Notes: generated from the sequence alone by a model not told the origin. Shown: positions 24,301 to 33,937, counted from the first letter of the stretch. The stretch: 52,819 nt of DNA from a virus (IMGVR_UViG_3300024520_000098:1-52819), one strand, 5' to 3'. Numbers and translations: made by a program.

Positions 24301-27300
24301 AACCAAGCGGGCTATCAATGCCATAGACACTCTTGCAAGTACTCATCCAGAGATGGACACGTCTAACCTCAGAGCAGCGATAGAGGAGTACGGAGAGACT
24401 ACCGCTGGCATCTTGAGAGAGAGGGAGAATGAGGCCCTTTGGGCTCCCGGTAGCGACCTCGATAACGCAAGAAGGGACCGCCTCAACGAGACTCGCCTTG
24501 AGCTAGCCGTGTTTGAAGGCGCGTATAACAACATTGTTACCGAGAAGTTCCTCATGGGCGCAGAGCTTGAGGCTGCTGAGAGGGCAGAGCGTCTTCGCCC
24601 AGAGCTTGAAAGGCTTCAGTCAGAGGTTCATCGGATTAACGAGTTGCTTGGTAGCAAGGAAGTTACCTCTGAGCAGGCTATGGATGACCTCATTGAGACG
24701 CTGCTCCGCGAGGCAGAGGACATGCCTGGGGTCAATCTCAACCGTGATGAGCTTATCCCCATCGCTATACCGAGGAGTCCAGAGTACCTAGAGGCTGCCA
24801 AGGGCCTGGAGTCTGAGGCGCTAGTCGCTCACAAGGTCGTCCTTCGCGACCAGATTATCGAGATGTTTGACGAGACTGCTGCCAACACCGTCATGGACGT
24901 GATGGATAGGTGGGCTCAGATAGCCTATGAGCAGGGGAAGGTTACTCGCAAGGACGAGTGGTATCAGCAGGTCACTGGCATCCATGACGTGAAGACAGCG
25001 TTCTCTGAGGCTATGGGTCCAGGGATGCTCTTTCACGAGTACGAAGCAGCCCCAATCTTCTACTCCCAGCTTTATCGGTCTTTGGAAAAGGTTGGAGTCC
25101 CAGAAAAGGTTTCCCTAAATACGCTCGTAGACAACCTTGTTAGCTCTGGCGTTTCCCAGTCAACAATAGATGAACTGGACCTGACCGGCTGGGTACAGAG
25201 AAAGCTTGACGACATTGGAGAGTCCTTCGATGAGTCTTACCGAGGACCCCCAGAGAAGCAGGCTGGAATTAAAGAGCGCTCCCTTGAGAAGGCGACTGTT
25301 CGTCCTATCGATATAAAGAATTACATAGAGTCAACCGGACATGAGTCTGGAGACATCCTGAACAGGCTTGTGGGCGGCGATGTTTCCCTAAAAGACCTAA
25401 GCAAAATAGTTAAGAGCCTTGGCGTTGAGGTAAAGAACACAGGGCTTGCAGAGCTTTTGGTTGGCGAGATTAAATTACGTCTTGGCCGAAAGCAGTTGGA
25501 CGATTTTGAAGACCTTATTGCGAATAGCAAGTACGGGCTGTCAGACGCACTTAAATCTCCTCTTGTTCAGGACATAAAGTTCACGAGGGAGGAACTGCTT
25601 AGCTGGGTCAACACGTTCAGGACGCAGATTGGCGACGATGTTCGCGGCTATTTCTCCGACAAGGGCGACCTGAGCAGGCGGCTTGACCCTACCGAAGACC
25701 TTGTTCCCTGGAACGATCTTGCTGAAGACGTGTTGGGTAGACCGCTCTTTGGGGATGACTTTATTGGCGGTCACTCTCCTCGCCTTGATGAGTACATGGA
25801 GGCCCATCCAGTTCAGCGTCATGAGGAGTTGCTTGATCCGACTACGCGAATCCCAGAGGAGGACTTTCGGGTAACTGACGGTGATGCCTATCTATTCACG
25901 ATAGAAAATCTCACCGCAGACCCTGCGACGGGCAGGCTACGGGCTGAGATTGAGTTTACTGCCGAGACTCCCTATGGCGCTCAGGAGTTTGTGATTGAAA
26001 GGGGTATCGACCCAGAGGACTTCGGTGTTTCAGAAGAACTATTTCGTAGCTACTCTAAGCACTACGACGAGTCGGGGAAAAGGACCGACGAGAGCCTTAT
26101 GGGGGCTGAAAAGCGCGACGTAGCTTTCCCAGAGACAGACCCGTTCGACATTGGCCTCAACCTAAACACGCCGGGACAGGAGAAGTACACAGAGTGGCTT
26201 CTCATCAACAAGGGGGAGAGCGCAGAGGGGGTCACTAGCTCTGGCTCTGTTGCTCACTTTGGTGACACGAAGGACATCATTACCCATGTGCGGTTTGGCG
26301 TTCGCAAGGGGCCAGACGGCAAGCAATGGATGCACATCGAGGAGATTCAGTCTGACCTAGCCCAGGGGCTGAATAAGGCGAAGCGAGGCGATGCGGCGAC
26401 AAAGCTAACGGAAGACCTTTATGGCTTGGGAGACTCGGGGCGCACCGTCTCTGGCGAAAAGGCTCTTTGGGAGAGGCTAGCGTTCGACAGAGGGGTGGAA
26501 GCGGCAGACGAAATAGCGGCCATCGCTGAAGACACTATTTCCTGGCTAAACGAAGCCAAGGCGGCTCTTGGCAGCGCAGCCTTTAAGAGGATTGTTGATG
26601 AACTGCCTGAGGAGGCTCTTTGGTCTGAGTTCAACGGATACGACCCAAGAACTATGTCTGCCGGGAATCTCGACGGGCTTGCTCTTGAAGACTTCGGCAA
26701 GCTAGTCGATGCTCTTGTGTCATCAAAGGGTGGTATTGGCGAGACTGCTAACACCGGAAGACAGGCTGGAATATCGGCAGACACCAAGCTCCCCTATGAG
26801 AAGGGATGGATAGACCTTGCTATCAAGCGACTGGTTGCCTTTGCCGTAGACGGGGCAGACGAGCCCATTCATGGCATCTCTTGGACGACAGGAGACGTTC
26901 AGGACACCCGGTACATGGGGCTTGCTAAGGACGCCCTGATAGGCCAGTACGACACTGCTATGCCCGCTAGGTTTAGAAGCCTGTACGGAAAAGATACCGG
27001 GGGAATCGAGCTAAAGGACTTCTCGTTTAAGACAAGCGATACGGTGGTTGACGACCTTGATGACGCTGGCGATGTAAACCAAAGCCTTTCTCGCTTTCTT
27101 GACGAGCTTGGCGAAAGAGACACGGGGTCACTAGCTCTGGACTTCGGAAGCGGTGTTATTTGGTACATCTACAAGAGCCTTGGCAAGGAAGGCCGCAAGC
27201 GCTACGGGGTTGCAGAGATAGAGACTACTGCCTTTAAGGAGTTTGGCGCAGACATTCGCGAGACAAGGCAGGCGCTTCTGGACTCAAAGCTTGCAAAGAT

Positions 27301-30300
27301 TCCTGTAAAGGACATCGACTTCGGCTCAGAGGTTCACGGCTTTGAGATAACTCCAAAGCTTAAAGAGCATGTGCGCAAGGGTCAGGCGCTTCACCACCTG
27401 AAGGACAAGGTTGTTCGCGGGGCAATGAAGCTTGAGGAGGAGGGTCGCGTCTCCATCCACGCCTTTGAGTCTGCAACCGTAGGCACCCTGGTTCACGAGA
27501 TGGGCCATGTGCTGCGTCGCAACCTCCAAGAGGGCGAGCTAAAGACCGTAAAGGACTGGCTTGTTGGCGAATCGTCTAGGCTCAGCAAGCTCCCGAGGGA
27601 GGAGCTAAGCAAGGACATAGCCCACCTCTTTGAGGCAGAGGGAGTCGTTAGGGTTGTAGACAACAAGGGCAACTTCACCAGAGAGGGCGAGGAGATTTTC
27701 GCTCGTGGCTTTGAGCGCTACCTCATGGGCGACCCGCCAAGAGGGGCTTCTGACGATGTTCTTAAGCTCTTTGAGAAGATGAAGAAGTGGCTTACCGACA
27801 TCTACAAGGCTGTAACTGGCAACGACGTTGAGGTGTCCCAAGAGATCAGGCAAGTCTTCGATAGGTACATTGCTGGCGGGGAGCAGCCCAAGGTTGCGGC
27901 CAAGGAGAACTGGCAGATTAAGCGCGTCGATGTGGGAGCAAAGCCAGGGCAGACGCTAGAGGAAGCTCTGGAGCTACACCGGGGTCAGGTCGAGGCCGCG
28001 ATAAACAGGGGAGACGACGTTCCTGCTGAAGTCCTTATGGACTACGAAGACCTCCTTCTCGACATCGCCAACAAGGCAATCAATCGCGGCAAGGGCGCGA
28101 CGAAGGATGCAGGCAAGCGCCTTAACAAGGCAGCTAAAGAGATGGGGAAGATTGCTGATGAGGGTGTTGAGGCTCCAGAACCAAAGAGACAGCGCACCAG
28201 GTACGACGGTCTAACACCGGAAGAGGCTTTTGAGCTGTATCAGAAAAATGTTTCTTCTCTTGAAGCGAGCTTCTTTGCAAAAAGAGAAAAGATCAAAGAC
28301 AAGAGAAAGCAAGAGATACTCAGTAGGCAGTTTCTTGATGAGAGGGTGAAGCTCGATGATGAGTATGACCTCGCAAAGGAGGTTGTTGATAAAGGGGCAG
28401 CCCGTGGTCGCAGGAAAAGGGCTGGCAACCTAGACATAGCCAGGGAGAATGTAAGGAAGGCTCTCAGTGTAATCAGAAGGGCCTCCAAGGATAAGAAGTT
28501 CTCAACGGCAGCAAAGCAACTAGAGGCAGTCAAGGCTCTTAAGGCGGGGGAAGAGCTTGCCGTCAAGGCTGGAAGCCGCGAGAGACACCTTCTTGAGGCT
28601 CTAAAGTCCAAGTACGAAGACCAGACAGGAGAGCTTCTTCAGACAATAGACTCTTCTAGGGTAGAGGCTAGGTCGAACGCACGTAGAGCGGCATACATGC
28701 TTACGAGGGGTGTCCTTCGTGGAGAGCAAACCGTGGCTCCCGGCCAGGGAAGGGCTCAGCTTGAGCAGGCTATCGACCTAGTGTTGAGTCAGTTCGGTAG
28801 GGGCGCTGACCCGCTTGACGTGCTTCAGAAGGGTGTCACTAAGGGGCTTGTTCAGCGAGCGACTATGGCTCTTCCAGAACGCATCATCGCTGTAGAGAAA
28901 AGGATAAGCGACCTTGAGATAAAGATTGATGAGAAGGCAACGAAGGGCTTAAAGAGGCAGCTTGCTAATCAGAAAAGAAAGCTTGCTACCCTTCGTGAGC
29001 AGGCTCAGCCAATCAAAGATCAGATCGTTGTAGGCCAAGAGGACCAAGTAACAGGGCTTGGCAGGGCCGTTAAGGAGCTTCGCGCTCAAGAGAAGGCAAC
29101 CAACAGAGTTCTGGGAGGGGTTGAACCCACCGTAAAGGCTGTGACTGACCAGCTTTCTGACATCGAGGGAAGCCTTGACCGCCTCGCTAAGTTTGCCGAA
29201 AGCATGGACTATGACTTCAGGCTACCGGCAGACATCAGGCGCGAGATTTACAGCGCCAAGCAGTCGTATCTGAACAACATCGAAGCGCACAGAATAAATT
29301 ACGACGGCGCGATGCAGGCATTTAGGGAGGCAGAAACCGGCAGGGCAATGCTGAACATGACCAATGATGAGATGACTCGCGTGAAGAGGCTCGTCAAGGA
29401 CCCCAATCTTCATGACCTGACTGCTGGCAAGGAGAAGCTGCTGAAGAAGGCTAGGGCTGAGACAACTAGGCTCTCCGCTTCAATTGCTCGCTTGAAAGAT
29501 TCCGGTAAGGATACCTCTAAGCAAGAAGCTGCTCTTAATTCAGCGCGTCGTCGGGTTGACATCCTAGAAGATGAGGGGATGACCAAGGAGGTCATCGAAG
29601 CAGCTAAGTTAATTAAGAACTTCTTTGACGACTGGCTTGAGAAGCTCAAGGAGAACGGCGTCCTTGATAAGGGCTTTGACGAGGAAGCGTTCTTCGACCG
29701 GGTAGATATTGCTGGCTACATTCCTCACGTAACAACTGTCACGACGCGAAGGAAGATCGAAGCCCTGAGAGGGAAGGGGATGCTCCCGAGAAGGGGAGAG
29801 CCTGGGTTCGCCAAGAAGCGGAAGATAGCTGGAACGATTGATGAGATCAACGCCCAAGCGAGAACCAGCGTGGCTGAGTCAATCGCCTACCACCTTGCCT
29901 CGACCCATCAGTTTGGCGATGAAGCGGTGGAGGCTTCCAAGCTAGCGGGGGACCAGCTTAAAGAGGTGCTTAAGAAGAATGGCATTGAGTGGACTAAGCT
30001 TATTGATGAGATCAAGTCAGACGCTGGTCTGGATGACATATTTGAGTTCTTTGAGACTGACCCGATGGTTCTCATGGAGCGATACAACGACTCTGCCTCC
30101 CAGCTTGTTGCCGATAACAAGTTCATCGAGGACATACTTGAGCTATTCCCGTTGGGTCGCGAGCTTGGCGACATGTACGGCGAGTTTGCCGATGCACGAG
30201 CCCTGTCTCTTGGGTACGAGCGGCTCTCTTCTGTAGAGCAGTTGCAGGTTGTGATGGGCAAGAAGCTGCCCCCACAGCTTCGTAACTTTGAGTCCCTAAT

Positions 30301-32167
30301 CAAGCAGCAGTTGGCTGAAGGGGTGCCTCTTAATGAGATTGTCGATGACCTCATTGCGAAGGGGGTAAGCGCTGAGCTTATCTCTCCTGACATCGTTCAG
30401 GGGTTTGCCGCAAAGCAGTGGTACGTGCCCTCCTCTGTGGCTGAGTACCTTCGCTACATGAATAAGCCAGACAAGTTCTTGGGGATGTCTGCTGACCATA
30501 AGTTTGTTCAAGTCTTCGACGGAATCCAGTCTTGGATGAAGATGATGGCAACCATCGCGGCTCATGCCCACCTTGGTCGCAACTGGATTGGAAACGTCAT
30601 CTCTCCGATTCAGGAGATGGGCCTTGGGGCCTTGGACCCAGAGTCTCAGTTTGCCGCCATAATGATATGGGGATCGTGGAGCGATAAGCATTTAGGCAAG
30701 ACGCTTGAGTTTGCTGGCAGGAAGATGACCATCAAGGAGTGGCGTGAGTTCTGGCAGGTGCGTGGTGTTTACGACTCTCCCGTTTCTTCCGAGTTCATCA
30801 AGGAGACGATGGGGGTCCAGGGCCTTCAGGAGGTTCCCACCATAGAGAGGCTTGCTAAGCAGCTTGGTGGTACTGGAGCGGGAGCGGCTCTTGGGGGGGT
30901 TGTGGCTGGCCCAGCGGGGGCCTTTATAGGGGGCCTTGCTGGAGCCTTCATCACGGCTAAGCCCTTTAGAAACAGGGCATGGACTAGCTTTGTCGATGAC
31001 ATTGGCAGCGCTGTTGAGGCTGGCCCAAAGAGGGCTATACCTGCTATCGGTCAACATGTTTCTGGCGTAGGCACTGGCGCTGTCATTGGGTCTGCGATTG
31101 CTCCTGGGGTTGGCACTGCAATTGGCGCTGCAATTGGTGGGCTATCCTTCCCTGATTACATCAAGATGATGTCGGGTCTTAACCAATCCATTGAAGCTCA
31201 GGCTCGCGTAAGCATGGCTATGGCGCTTTTGAAGAAGGGTGAAACTCCCGATGCTGCTCTTGCTGCGGTTAACAGGGCGCTGAGAAACTATTCAGACCTA
31301 AACCCTTGGGAGCGTAGCGTTATGCGCCGGGTGTTCTTCTTCTACACATGGGACGCTGGCAACATCAGGTTCCAACTTCGTCAGCTTCGCCGGAAGCCGA
31401 GAGAAGCAAAGGTCGTAGCGTCCTTTGGCAACGGTGTTTACAAGGGGCAGTTCTCTGAGGAGGAGATCAATGCGCTTCCAGAGCACCTGCGGTGGAGGGT
31501 TATCTTCAGGACTGGAGCTACCAAGCTAATATCCCTCTCTGGTCTTCCTCATGAGCCAGCTATTGAAATACTTAGTCGTGGAAAGCACGGAATCCCAACA
31601 GGTCTTGTCTCTAGGATTAGGCCAGACGTGCTTACCTTCATTGAGTGGGCTTTCGGTGGCGGCAAGAGCACCTACTACGGGAAGCAGTGGGAGCAGATAA
31701 ACAATGTTCGTTCTCTGAAGAACGCCCCTCCCCTTCTTAAAGCAATGGTTGGTTTCCCGGAGGACGGGGAGACGCTTCGCGTTCCTATCTATAAGAACGG
31801 AAAAAAGACTGGGAAATACAGGACAGAATATAGGGCCAAAAACCCAAGGCTTATGTACTTAATGCAAAGGGTTCCTGGCTACCGAGTCATAAACGAGTAC
31901 AACAAAATTGTTACTGACACGTTTCAAAGCTTTGCAATGGACCAGGGTGACGATACTCTTGCGGCCACTGGCTCAGAGAGGTTCTGGGCATTTGCCTTTG
32001 GGCAGAAGCCGACAACGATTGACTGGGACGGTCAGATTCAATACATGGCATACCAACTTGAACAGCGTCTTCTGGACATAGTTGACAACGAGAACTCAAG
32101 AGCGGTTAAGGAAATAAAGGCTCTTAGTCCCACATGGACAGGACCAGCAGAACCAGTGGCCCAATAA
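21374..32167 (+). CDS. Giant ejection / polyvalent protein, 3597 aa
   Basis: A fifth of the window. Visible in order: three DFSWLY repeats at 5-10, 39-44 and 78-83 in an acidic, Pro-rich leader; a glycine-zipper hydrophobic region near 350-385; long coiled coils at 480-900; EEIQSDLAQGLNKA near 1655 and KGWIDLAIKRLVAFA near 1810, a pair recurrent in giant phage virion proteins; a zincin motif VHEMGHVLRR with HEMGH at 2041-2045; coiled coils at 2230-2650; HLGRNWIGNVISP near 3065; two glycine zippers near 3165-3195 and 3230-3260; and SDLNPWERSVMRRVFFFYTW near 3306-3325, also typical of such proteins. It fits the 'polyvalent protein' class injected with DNA to act on the host. The metallopeptidase may cleave host or capsid proteins. 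No RNA-polymerase motif was found. Confidence 0.8.
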   Translation: MAEEDFSWLYDKPTPTPPPAVPVAQARAEAMEEAIPEEDFSWLYGDEAPVDAVPVDAVPEEEPQEAVAGPPSDEGGEDFSWLYGDTAGPPIQAPPAEEDFEAPPDPSPFPAQPLSDSELDRAFGLSADAGLSMEGIIPGFSAGATAAESLLPENLPEEVPSTISGDRKGRLKGDDLRREWAKMQYIYKKSITPDRRLEAVGEFVHKWRPELAERAGWSPDGYQEPEGLFGLFDWIDKLGPRPVRALARSLRELEVQRAAAEISGTEPPSFDDALKAISRKYEEDKGYPEHGESLLRDALLYFGGSDDPEEILSQEAAKNRGESWADKALDSSAEELTRFGYEIAKHPIISGALGGAAGLSGFGLFGPIAAAAGGIAGGIGGAYFGAGVDSDVYDTAKEEAVAAGSEGGHFAQGLIALMLFDPLNFISLGKFRGATDSAKDLIEKGMGVTRKGDEAVSAEAISYQRAGRQQFVQELLEEAPESVEAATIGRLSNQLDRAEEALDSATRSVRLREGLSESAAARGADDLDVFDDVRSASQENAVVAQEAFDSIRQQFDNAVESFTGDLPAVARTADQAQLIAKSDLQRAAVAAFNIGAELRGSFAPALLAKLREKAVLLGVGTDEAQKAWQAGLRAADDQRLILVGFEDVAGTAIGTMKAKPILKDVGAARVYEMAKRGELGVDARVAAERPQYNALEKIIDKRSGKSFKELSDELTDVSYRPKEGVGRFVDPTYLIRKTLESTKGAGELQAIRGEAQNIKRLLRDPKVKGAARSGLKKRLKDLQEMSKQASSKKGLSREFKLLQEERLVTDLNPISMTITRKILDMAPWLDPPRQFLQTIGRGTLSRTGQRPQFYTKTGPEGKRVLRDKNEMVYPPAHYHVELLEQARHRARSLGKVMWPSVRAKILTITEDEEVLRVAREFVELGYAAPLKGVKGAEQLVAAITIRELNRVLNRITQEGTQGTARGDGYQMLNEEETKRAINAIDTLASTHPEMDTSNLRAAIEEYGETTAGILRERENEALWAPGSDLDNARRDRLNETRLELAVFEGAYNNIVTEKFLMGAELEAAERAERLRPELERLQSEVHRINELLGSKEVTSEQAMDDLIETLLREAEDMPGVNLNRDELIPIAIPRSPEYLEAAKGLESEALVAHKVVLRDQIIEMFDETAANTVMDVMDRWAQIAYEQGKVTRKDEWYQQVTGIHDVKTAFSEAMGPGMLFHEYEAAPIFYSQLYRSLEKVGVPEKVSLNTLVDNLVSSGVSQSTIDELDLTGWVQRKLDDIGESFDESYRGPPEKQAGIKERSLEKATVRPIDIKNYIESTGHESGDILNRLVGGDVSLKDLSKIVKSLGVEVKNTGLAELLVGEIKLRLGRKQLDDFEDLIANSKYGLSDALKSPLVQDIKFTREELLSWVNTFRTQIGDDVRGYFSDKGDLSRRLDPTEDLVPWNDLAEDVLGRPLFGDDFIGGHSPRLDEYMEAHPVQRHEELLDPTTRIPEEDFRVTDGDAYLFTIENLTADPATGRLRAEIEFTAETPYGAQEFVIERGIDPEDFGVSEELFRSYSKHYDESGKRTDESLMGAEKRDVAFPETDPFDIGLNLNTPGQEKYTEWLLINKGESAEGVTSSGSVAHFGDTKDIITHVRFGVRKGPDGKQWMHIEEIQSDLAQGLNKAKRGDAATKLTEDLYGLGDSGRTVSGEKALWERLAFDRGVEAADEIAAIAEDTISWLNEAKAALGSAAFKRIVDELPEEALWSEFNGYDPRTMSAGNLDGLALEDFGKLVDALVSSKGGIGETANTGRQAGISADTKLPYEKGWIDLAIKRLVAFAVDGADEPIHGISWTTGDVQDTRYMGLAKDALIGQYDTAMPARFRSLYGKDTGGIELKDFSFKTSDTVVDDLDDAGDVNQSLSRFLDELGERDTGSLALDFGSGVIWYIYKSLGKEGRKRYGVAEIETTAFKEFGADIRETRQALLDSKLAKIPVKDIDFGSEVHGFEITPKLKEHVRKGQALHHLKDKVVRGAMKLEEEGRVSIHAFESATVGTLVHEMGHVLRRNLQEGELKTVKDWLVGESSRLSKLPREELSKDIAHLFEAEGVVRVVDNKGNFTREGEEIFARGFERYLMGDPPRGASDDVLKLFEKMKKWLTDIYKAVTGNDVEVSQEIRQVFDRYIAGGEQPKVAAKENWQIKRVDVGAKPGQTLEEALELHRGQVEAAINRGDDVPAEVLMDYEDLLLDIANKAINRGKGATKDAGKRLNKAAKEMGKIADEGVEAPEPKRQRTRYDGLTPEEAFELYQKNVSSLEASFFAKREKIKDKRKQEILSRQFLDERVKLDDEYDLAKEVVDKGAARGRRKRAGNLDIARENVRKALSVIRRASKDKKFSTAAKQLEAVKALKAGEELAVKAGSRERHLLEALKSKYEDQTGELLQTIDSSRVEARSNARRAAYMLTRGVLRGEQTVAPGQGRAQLEQAIDLVLSQFGRGADPLDVLQKGVTKGLVQRATMALPERIIAVEKRISDLEIKIDEKATKGLKRQLANQKRKLATLREQAQPIKDQIVVGQEDQVTGLGRAVKELRAQEKATNRVLGGVEPTVKAVTDQLSDIEGSLDRLAKFAESMDYDFRLPADIRREIYSAKQSYLNNIEAHRINYDGAMQAFREAETGRAMLNMTNDEMTRVKRLVKDPNLHDLTAGKEKLLKKARAETTRLSASIARLKDSGKDTSKQEAALNSARRRVDILEDEGMTKEVIEAAKLIKNFFDDWLEKLKENGVLDKGFDEEAFFDRVDIAGYIPHVTTVTTRRKIEALRGKGMLPRRGEPGFAKKRKIAGTIDEINAQARTSVAESIAYHLASTHQFGDEAVEASKLAGDQLKEVLKKNGIEWTKLIDEIKSDAGLDDIFEFFETDPMVLMERYNDSASQLVADNKFIEDILELFPLGRELGDMYGEFADARALSLGYERLSSVEQLQVVMGKKLPPQLRNFESLIKQQLAEGVPLNEIVDDLIAKGVSAELISPDIVQGFAAKQWYVPSSVAEYLRYMNKPDKFLGMSADHKFVQVFDGIQSWMKMMATIAAHAHLGRNWIGNVISPIQEMGLGALDPESQFAAIMIWGSWSDKHLGKTLEFAGRKMTIKEWREFWQVRGVYDSPVSSEFIKETMGVQGLQEVPTIERLAKQLGGTGAGAALGGVVAGPAGAFIGGLAGAFITAKPFRNRAWTSFVDDIGSAVEAGPKRAIPAIGQHVSGVGTGAVIGSAIAPGVGTAIGAAIGGLSFPDYIKMMSGLNQSIEAQARVSMAMALLKKGETPDAALAAVNRALRNYSDLNPWERSVMRRVFFFYTWDAGNIRFQLRQLRRKPREAKVVASFGNGVYKGQFSEEEINALPEHLRWRVIFRTGATKLISLSGLPHEPAIEILSRGKHGIPTGLVSRIRPDVLTFIEWAFGGGKSTYYGKQWEQINNVRSLKNAPPLLKAMVGFPEDGETLRVPIYKNGKKTGKYRTEYRAKNPRLMYLMQRVPGYRVINEYNKIVTDTFQSFAMDQGDDTLAATGSERFWAFAFGQKPTTIDWDGQIQYMAYQLEQRLLDIVDNENSRAVKEIKALSPTWTGPAEPVAQ

Positions 32168-32172
32168 TAATT

Positions 32173-32199
32173 ACTTTGATAACTTCTTTTTAACAAAGT
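32173..32199 (+). promoter_or_regulatory. Short inverted repeat in the gap after the giant gene
   Basis: ACTTTG (32173-32178) and CAAAGT (32194-32199) flank an A+T-rich 15-base loop, and TAGGAG follows as Shine-Dalgarno of the next gene. Could be a weak terminator or an operator; too short to decide. Confidence 0.3.
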
Positions 32200-32212
32200 C
32201 GTAGGAGCGACA

Positions 32213-32635
32213 ATGCCTTATTACAACAGAGTATCCGACCTAGTTTTAACTGGTCACAACTTCGACACCGGAGCGGGGGGAGTTAACCCAACCGTCCTTT
32301 CTGGGCTGAACCTTGGGGTTGCGACTAAGCCACTACAAAGCGGCAGGTTGTGCGGGTTAGCCGTTACGCTTCAGGACAACACCAATAATAGCGGTGGTGA
32401 CTACGTGGTTGAGATCTACACAGAGAACTCAGGCACTCTTACTGCGGGGACTACGGTGGCGAACGTATACACAGCGACCTTTTCGTTCGCTGATGAGGAA
32501 GAGACAATCGTTGATACCCTGAGTCAACCGATACCGTTCCTTGAGCAGCCGTTCGTTCGGGTTTCGCAGACATCTGCTGTACAAATATCCAACACGCTGA
32601 ACATCAAGTTCTTTGTGGAAGCAACTGATAACTAG
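32213..32635 (+). CDS. Unknown structural protein, likely beta-sandwich
   Basis: 140 aa, ATG with TAGGAG upstream. Sequence is beta-rich and Thr/Asn-rich (YVVEIYTENSGTLTAGTTVA), ending SNTLNIKFFVEATDN, like head-fibre or tail-fibre tips. Nine bases before the lectin-like gene and probably cotranscribed. No family recognised. Confidence 0.5.
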   Translation: MPYYNRVSDLVLTGHNFDTGAGGVNPTVLSGLNLGVATKPLQSGRLCGLAVTLQDNTNNSGGDYVVEIYTENSGTLTAGTTVANVYTATFSFADEEETIVDTLSQPIPFLEQPFVRVSQTSAVQISNTLNIKFFVEATDN

Positions 32636-32643
32636 GGGGCGTT

Positions 32644-33456
32644 ATGAGCGTTCAACGCTCCAATCCTAGAGTAGAGTCGCCCACTAACGCCAACGGTGTC
32701 CTTCGTGACAACCCAAGGCTTTCGTTTGATCCACGAAACATGCAGACCCCACTGGCTGTTTGGGTTCGCTCCGATCTAAGCACCACCATGAACGGCTCGA
32801 CTGTTTCGGGCTGGGCCGACATGAGCGGAGAGGGCAACAACTTCGCGCAAGCCACTGCTTCGCTCCAGCCAGCACTTACAGCCAATGGCATTGGCGGTCG
32901 TCCAGGCATTTCCTTTGATGGAACGTCTGACCAGATTAACGGTCCCAGCTTTTACGGCCTGCTCAGCGATCCCGCAGACTGGACGATCTTCGCGGCGGTA
33001 GGTAGCGGATGGACGTGGGGTCCAAGCATTTACGCCTATTATGGTCGCGGCGTGGTCGGAGCCCCAGTAGGCCTTGGCAGTTGGTTTTATGCCAGTGTCA
33101 CCTCCGAGGCGGGCCCCGGCTTCGGTGTCGGGTACTGGGACAACCCTGCCTTGACTCACCGAATAGGCTACGAAGACTCCGCATCCGAAGGGGAAAATGT
33201 GGTCCTCTCTTTCGTGAGCGACTCCAGCAACTTGACGACGAGCGTGAACGGATCGGCGGGCTCCACAACAGCCGGTGGTGGTCCTGGGGTAGGCTCATCC
33301 GCTACGACTCTCCAGATTGGCAAAGGAAACGGCAACCTCCTTTATTGGGACGGGTCGATCTCTGAGGTGTTGATCTTCGATGGCACCCTGAGCGGCGACG
33401 AGATCAAGCAGGTCGAGCAGTACCTTGGCGACCGTTACAACATCGGGGTGCGATGA
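32644..33456 (+). CDS. LamG/concanavalin-like lectin tail protein
   Basis: 270 aa. From about residue 35 it reads PLAVWVRSDLSTTMNGSTVS, GWADMSGEGNNFAQAT, LQPALTANGIGGRPGISFDG, then ISEVLIFDGTLSGDEIKQVE near the end: the pattern of concanavalin-like jelly rolls of the Laminin-G type found in phage fibres and secreted glycan-binding proteins. Probably binds surface polysaccharide of the host. N-terminal 30 residues are hydrophilic and could attach it to the virion. Its stop overlaps the next start. Confidence 0.7.
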   Translation: MSVQRSNPRVESPTNANGVLRDNPRLSFDPRNMQTPLAVWVRSDLSTTMNGSTVSGWADMSGEGNNFAQATASLQPALTANGIGGRPGISFDGTSDQINGPSFYGLLSDPADWTIFAAVGSGWTWGPSIYAYYGRGVVGAPVGLGSWFYASVTSEAGPGFGVGYWDNPALTHRIGYEDSASEGENVVLSFVSDSSNLTTSVNGSAGSTTAGGGPGVGSSATTLQIGKGNGNLLYWDGSISEVLIFDGTLSGDEIKQVEQYLGDRYNIGVR

Positions 33457-33746
33457 TGAAGTGGTTAGTCCTAGAGACACTGGGAGCCGCTGAGAGTCGC
33501 GCAGACGACCTGACTGAGGCTATGGGGTATCCGCACCCACTCACCGACACAGAGCGCGCCTCGCTCCCTATAGAGCATCCTACTAACGACAAGGGCGCGG
33601 TTCCTATAGGCCCGAGCGTCTGGTCCTGGGTTGCTGGCAGTCTTATCGACATGGCTTCTTTGTTGACATCGACTGAGCAGGCTGCTTTGTATGACCGCGC
33701 AGAGATGGACTCTGCCGGATGGTTTCCGTTAGTTCCAATGGAATAG
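33453..33746 (+). CDS. Small unknown protein before the lysis genes
   Basis: 97 aa, ATG overlapping the previous stop. Contains LSTSTEQAALYDRAEMDS-like helical end and a central VWSWVAGSLIDMASLL hydrophobic patch. Not long enough for a clear membrane call. No family recognised; could be a fibre chaperone, judging by its place after the lectin gene. Confidence 0.5.
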   Translation: MMKWLVLETLGAAESRADDLTEAMGYPHPLTDTERASLPIEHPTNDKGAVPIGPSVWSWVAGSLIDMASLLTSTEQAALYDRAEMDSAGWFPLVPME

Positions 33747-33748
33747 TT

Positions 33749-33937
33749 ATGGACCTCTTCATACAGTCTTGGCCTGTCCTTTTATCTGGTGCGTCCCTTG
33801 TCGTTGGCGGCTCCCTGTGGGCTGGCAAGGTCTTCTTCATGCTGCAAGGCATCGAGGCGAAGATCGACTGCATGTCTCAGAACATTGCTACGCACGAGCA
33901 TGACCCAGAGGGTCGTGTTGTTATCCCAGCGAGGTAG
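33749..33937 (+). CDS. Small one-span membrane protein, possible holin
   Basis: 62 aa from ATG 33749; an in-frame start at 33719 lies within the previous gene. One membrane segment (PVLLSGASLVVGGSLWAG) near the N-terminus, then an amphipathic helix (LQGIEAKIDCMSQNIATHEH). It stands two bases before the endolysin gene. Class and length fit a small holin or holin partner; the sequence alone does not prove it. Confidence 0.5.
   Translation: MDLFIQSWPVLLSGASLVVGGSLWAGKVFFMLQGIEAKIDCMSQNIATHEHDPEGRVVIPAR

Noticed and set aside
29908-30393. Long minus-strand frames within the giant gene
   Set aside because: Ser/Arg-rich shadows of a continuous 3597-codon frame with recognisable domains.
21374-32167. 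N4-type virion RNA polymerase
   Set aside because: Size fits, but I could not find T7-like polymerase motifs; peptidase and coiled-coil features argue for another kind of ejected protein.
33663-33691. TTGACA within the gene at 33453 as a lysis promoter
   Set aside because: The hexamer at 17 bases is TTTGTA, a poor -10 box, and it lies inside coding sequence.
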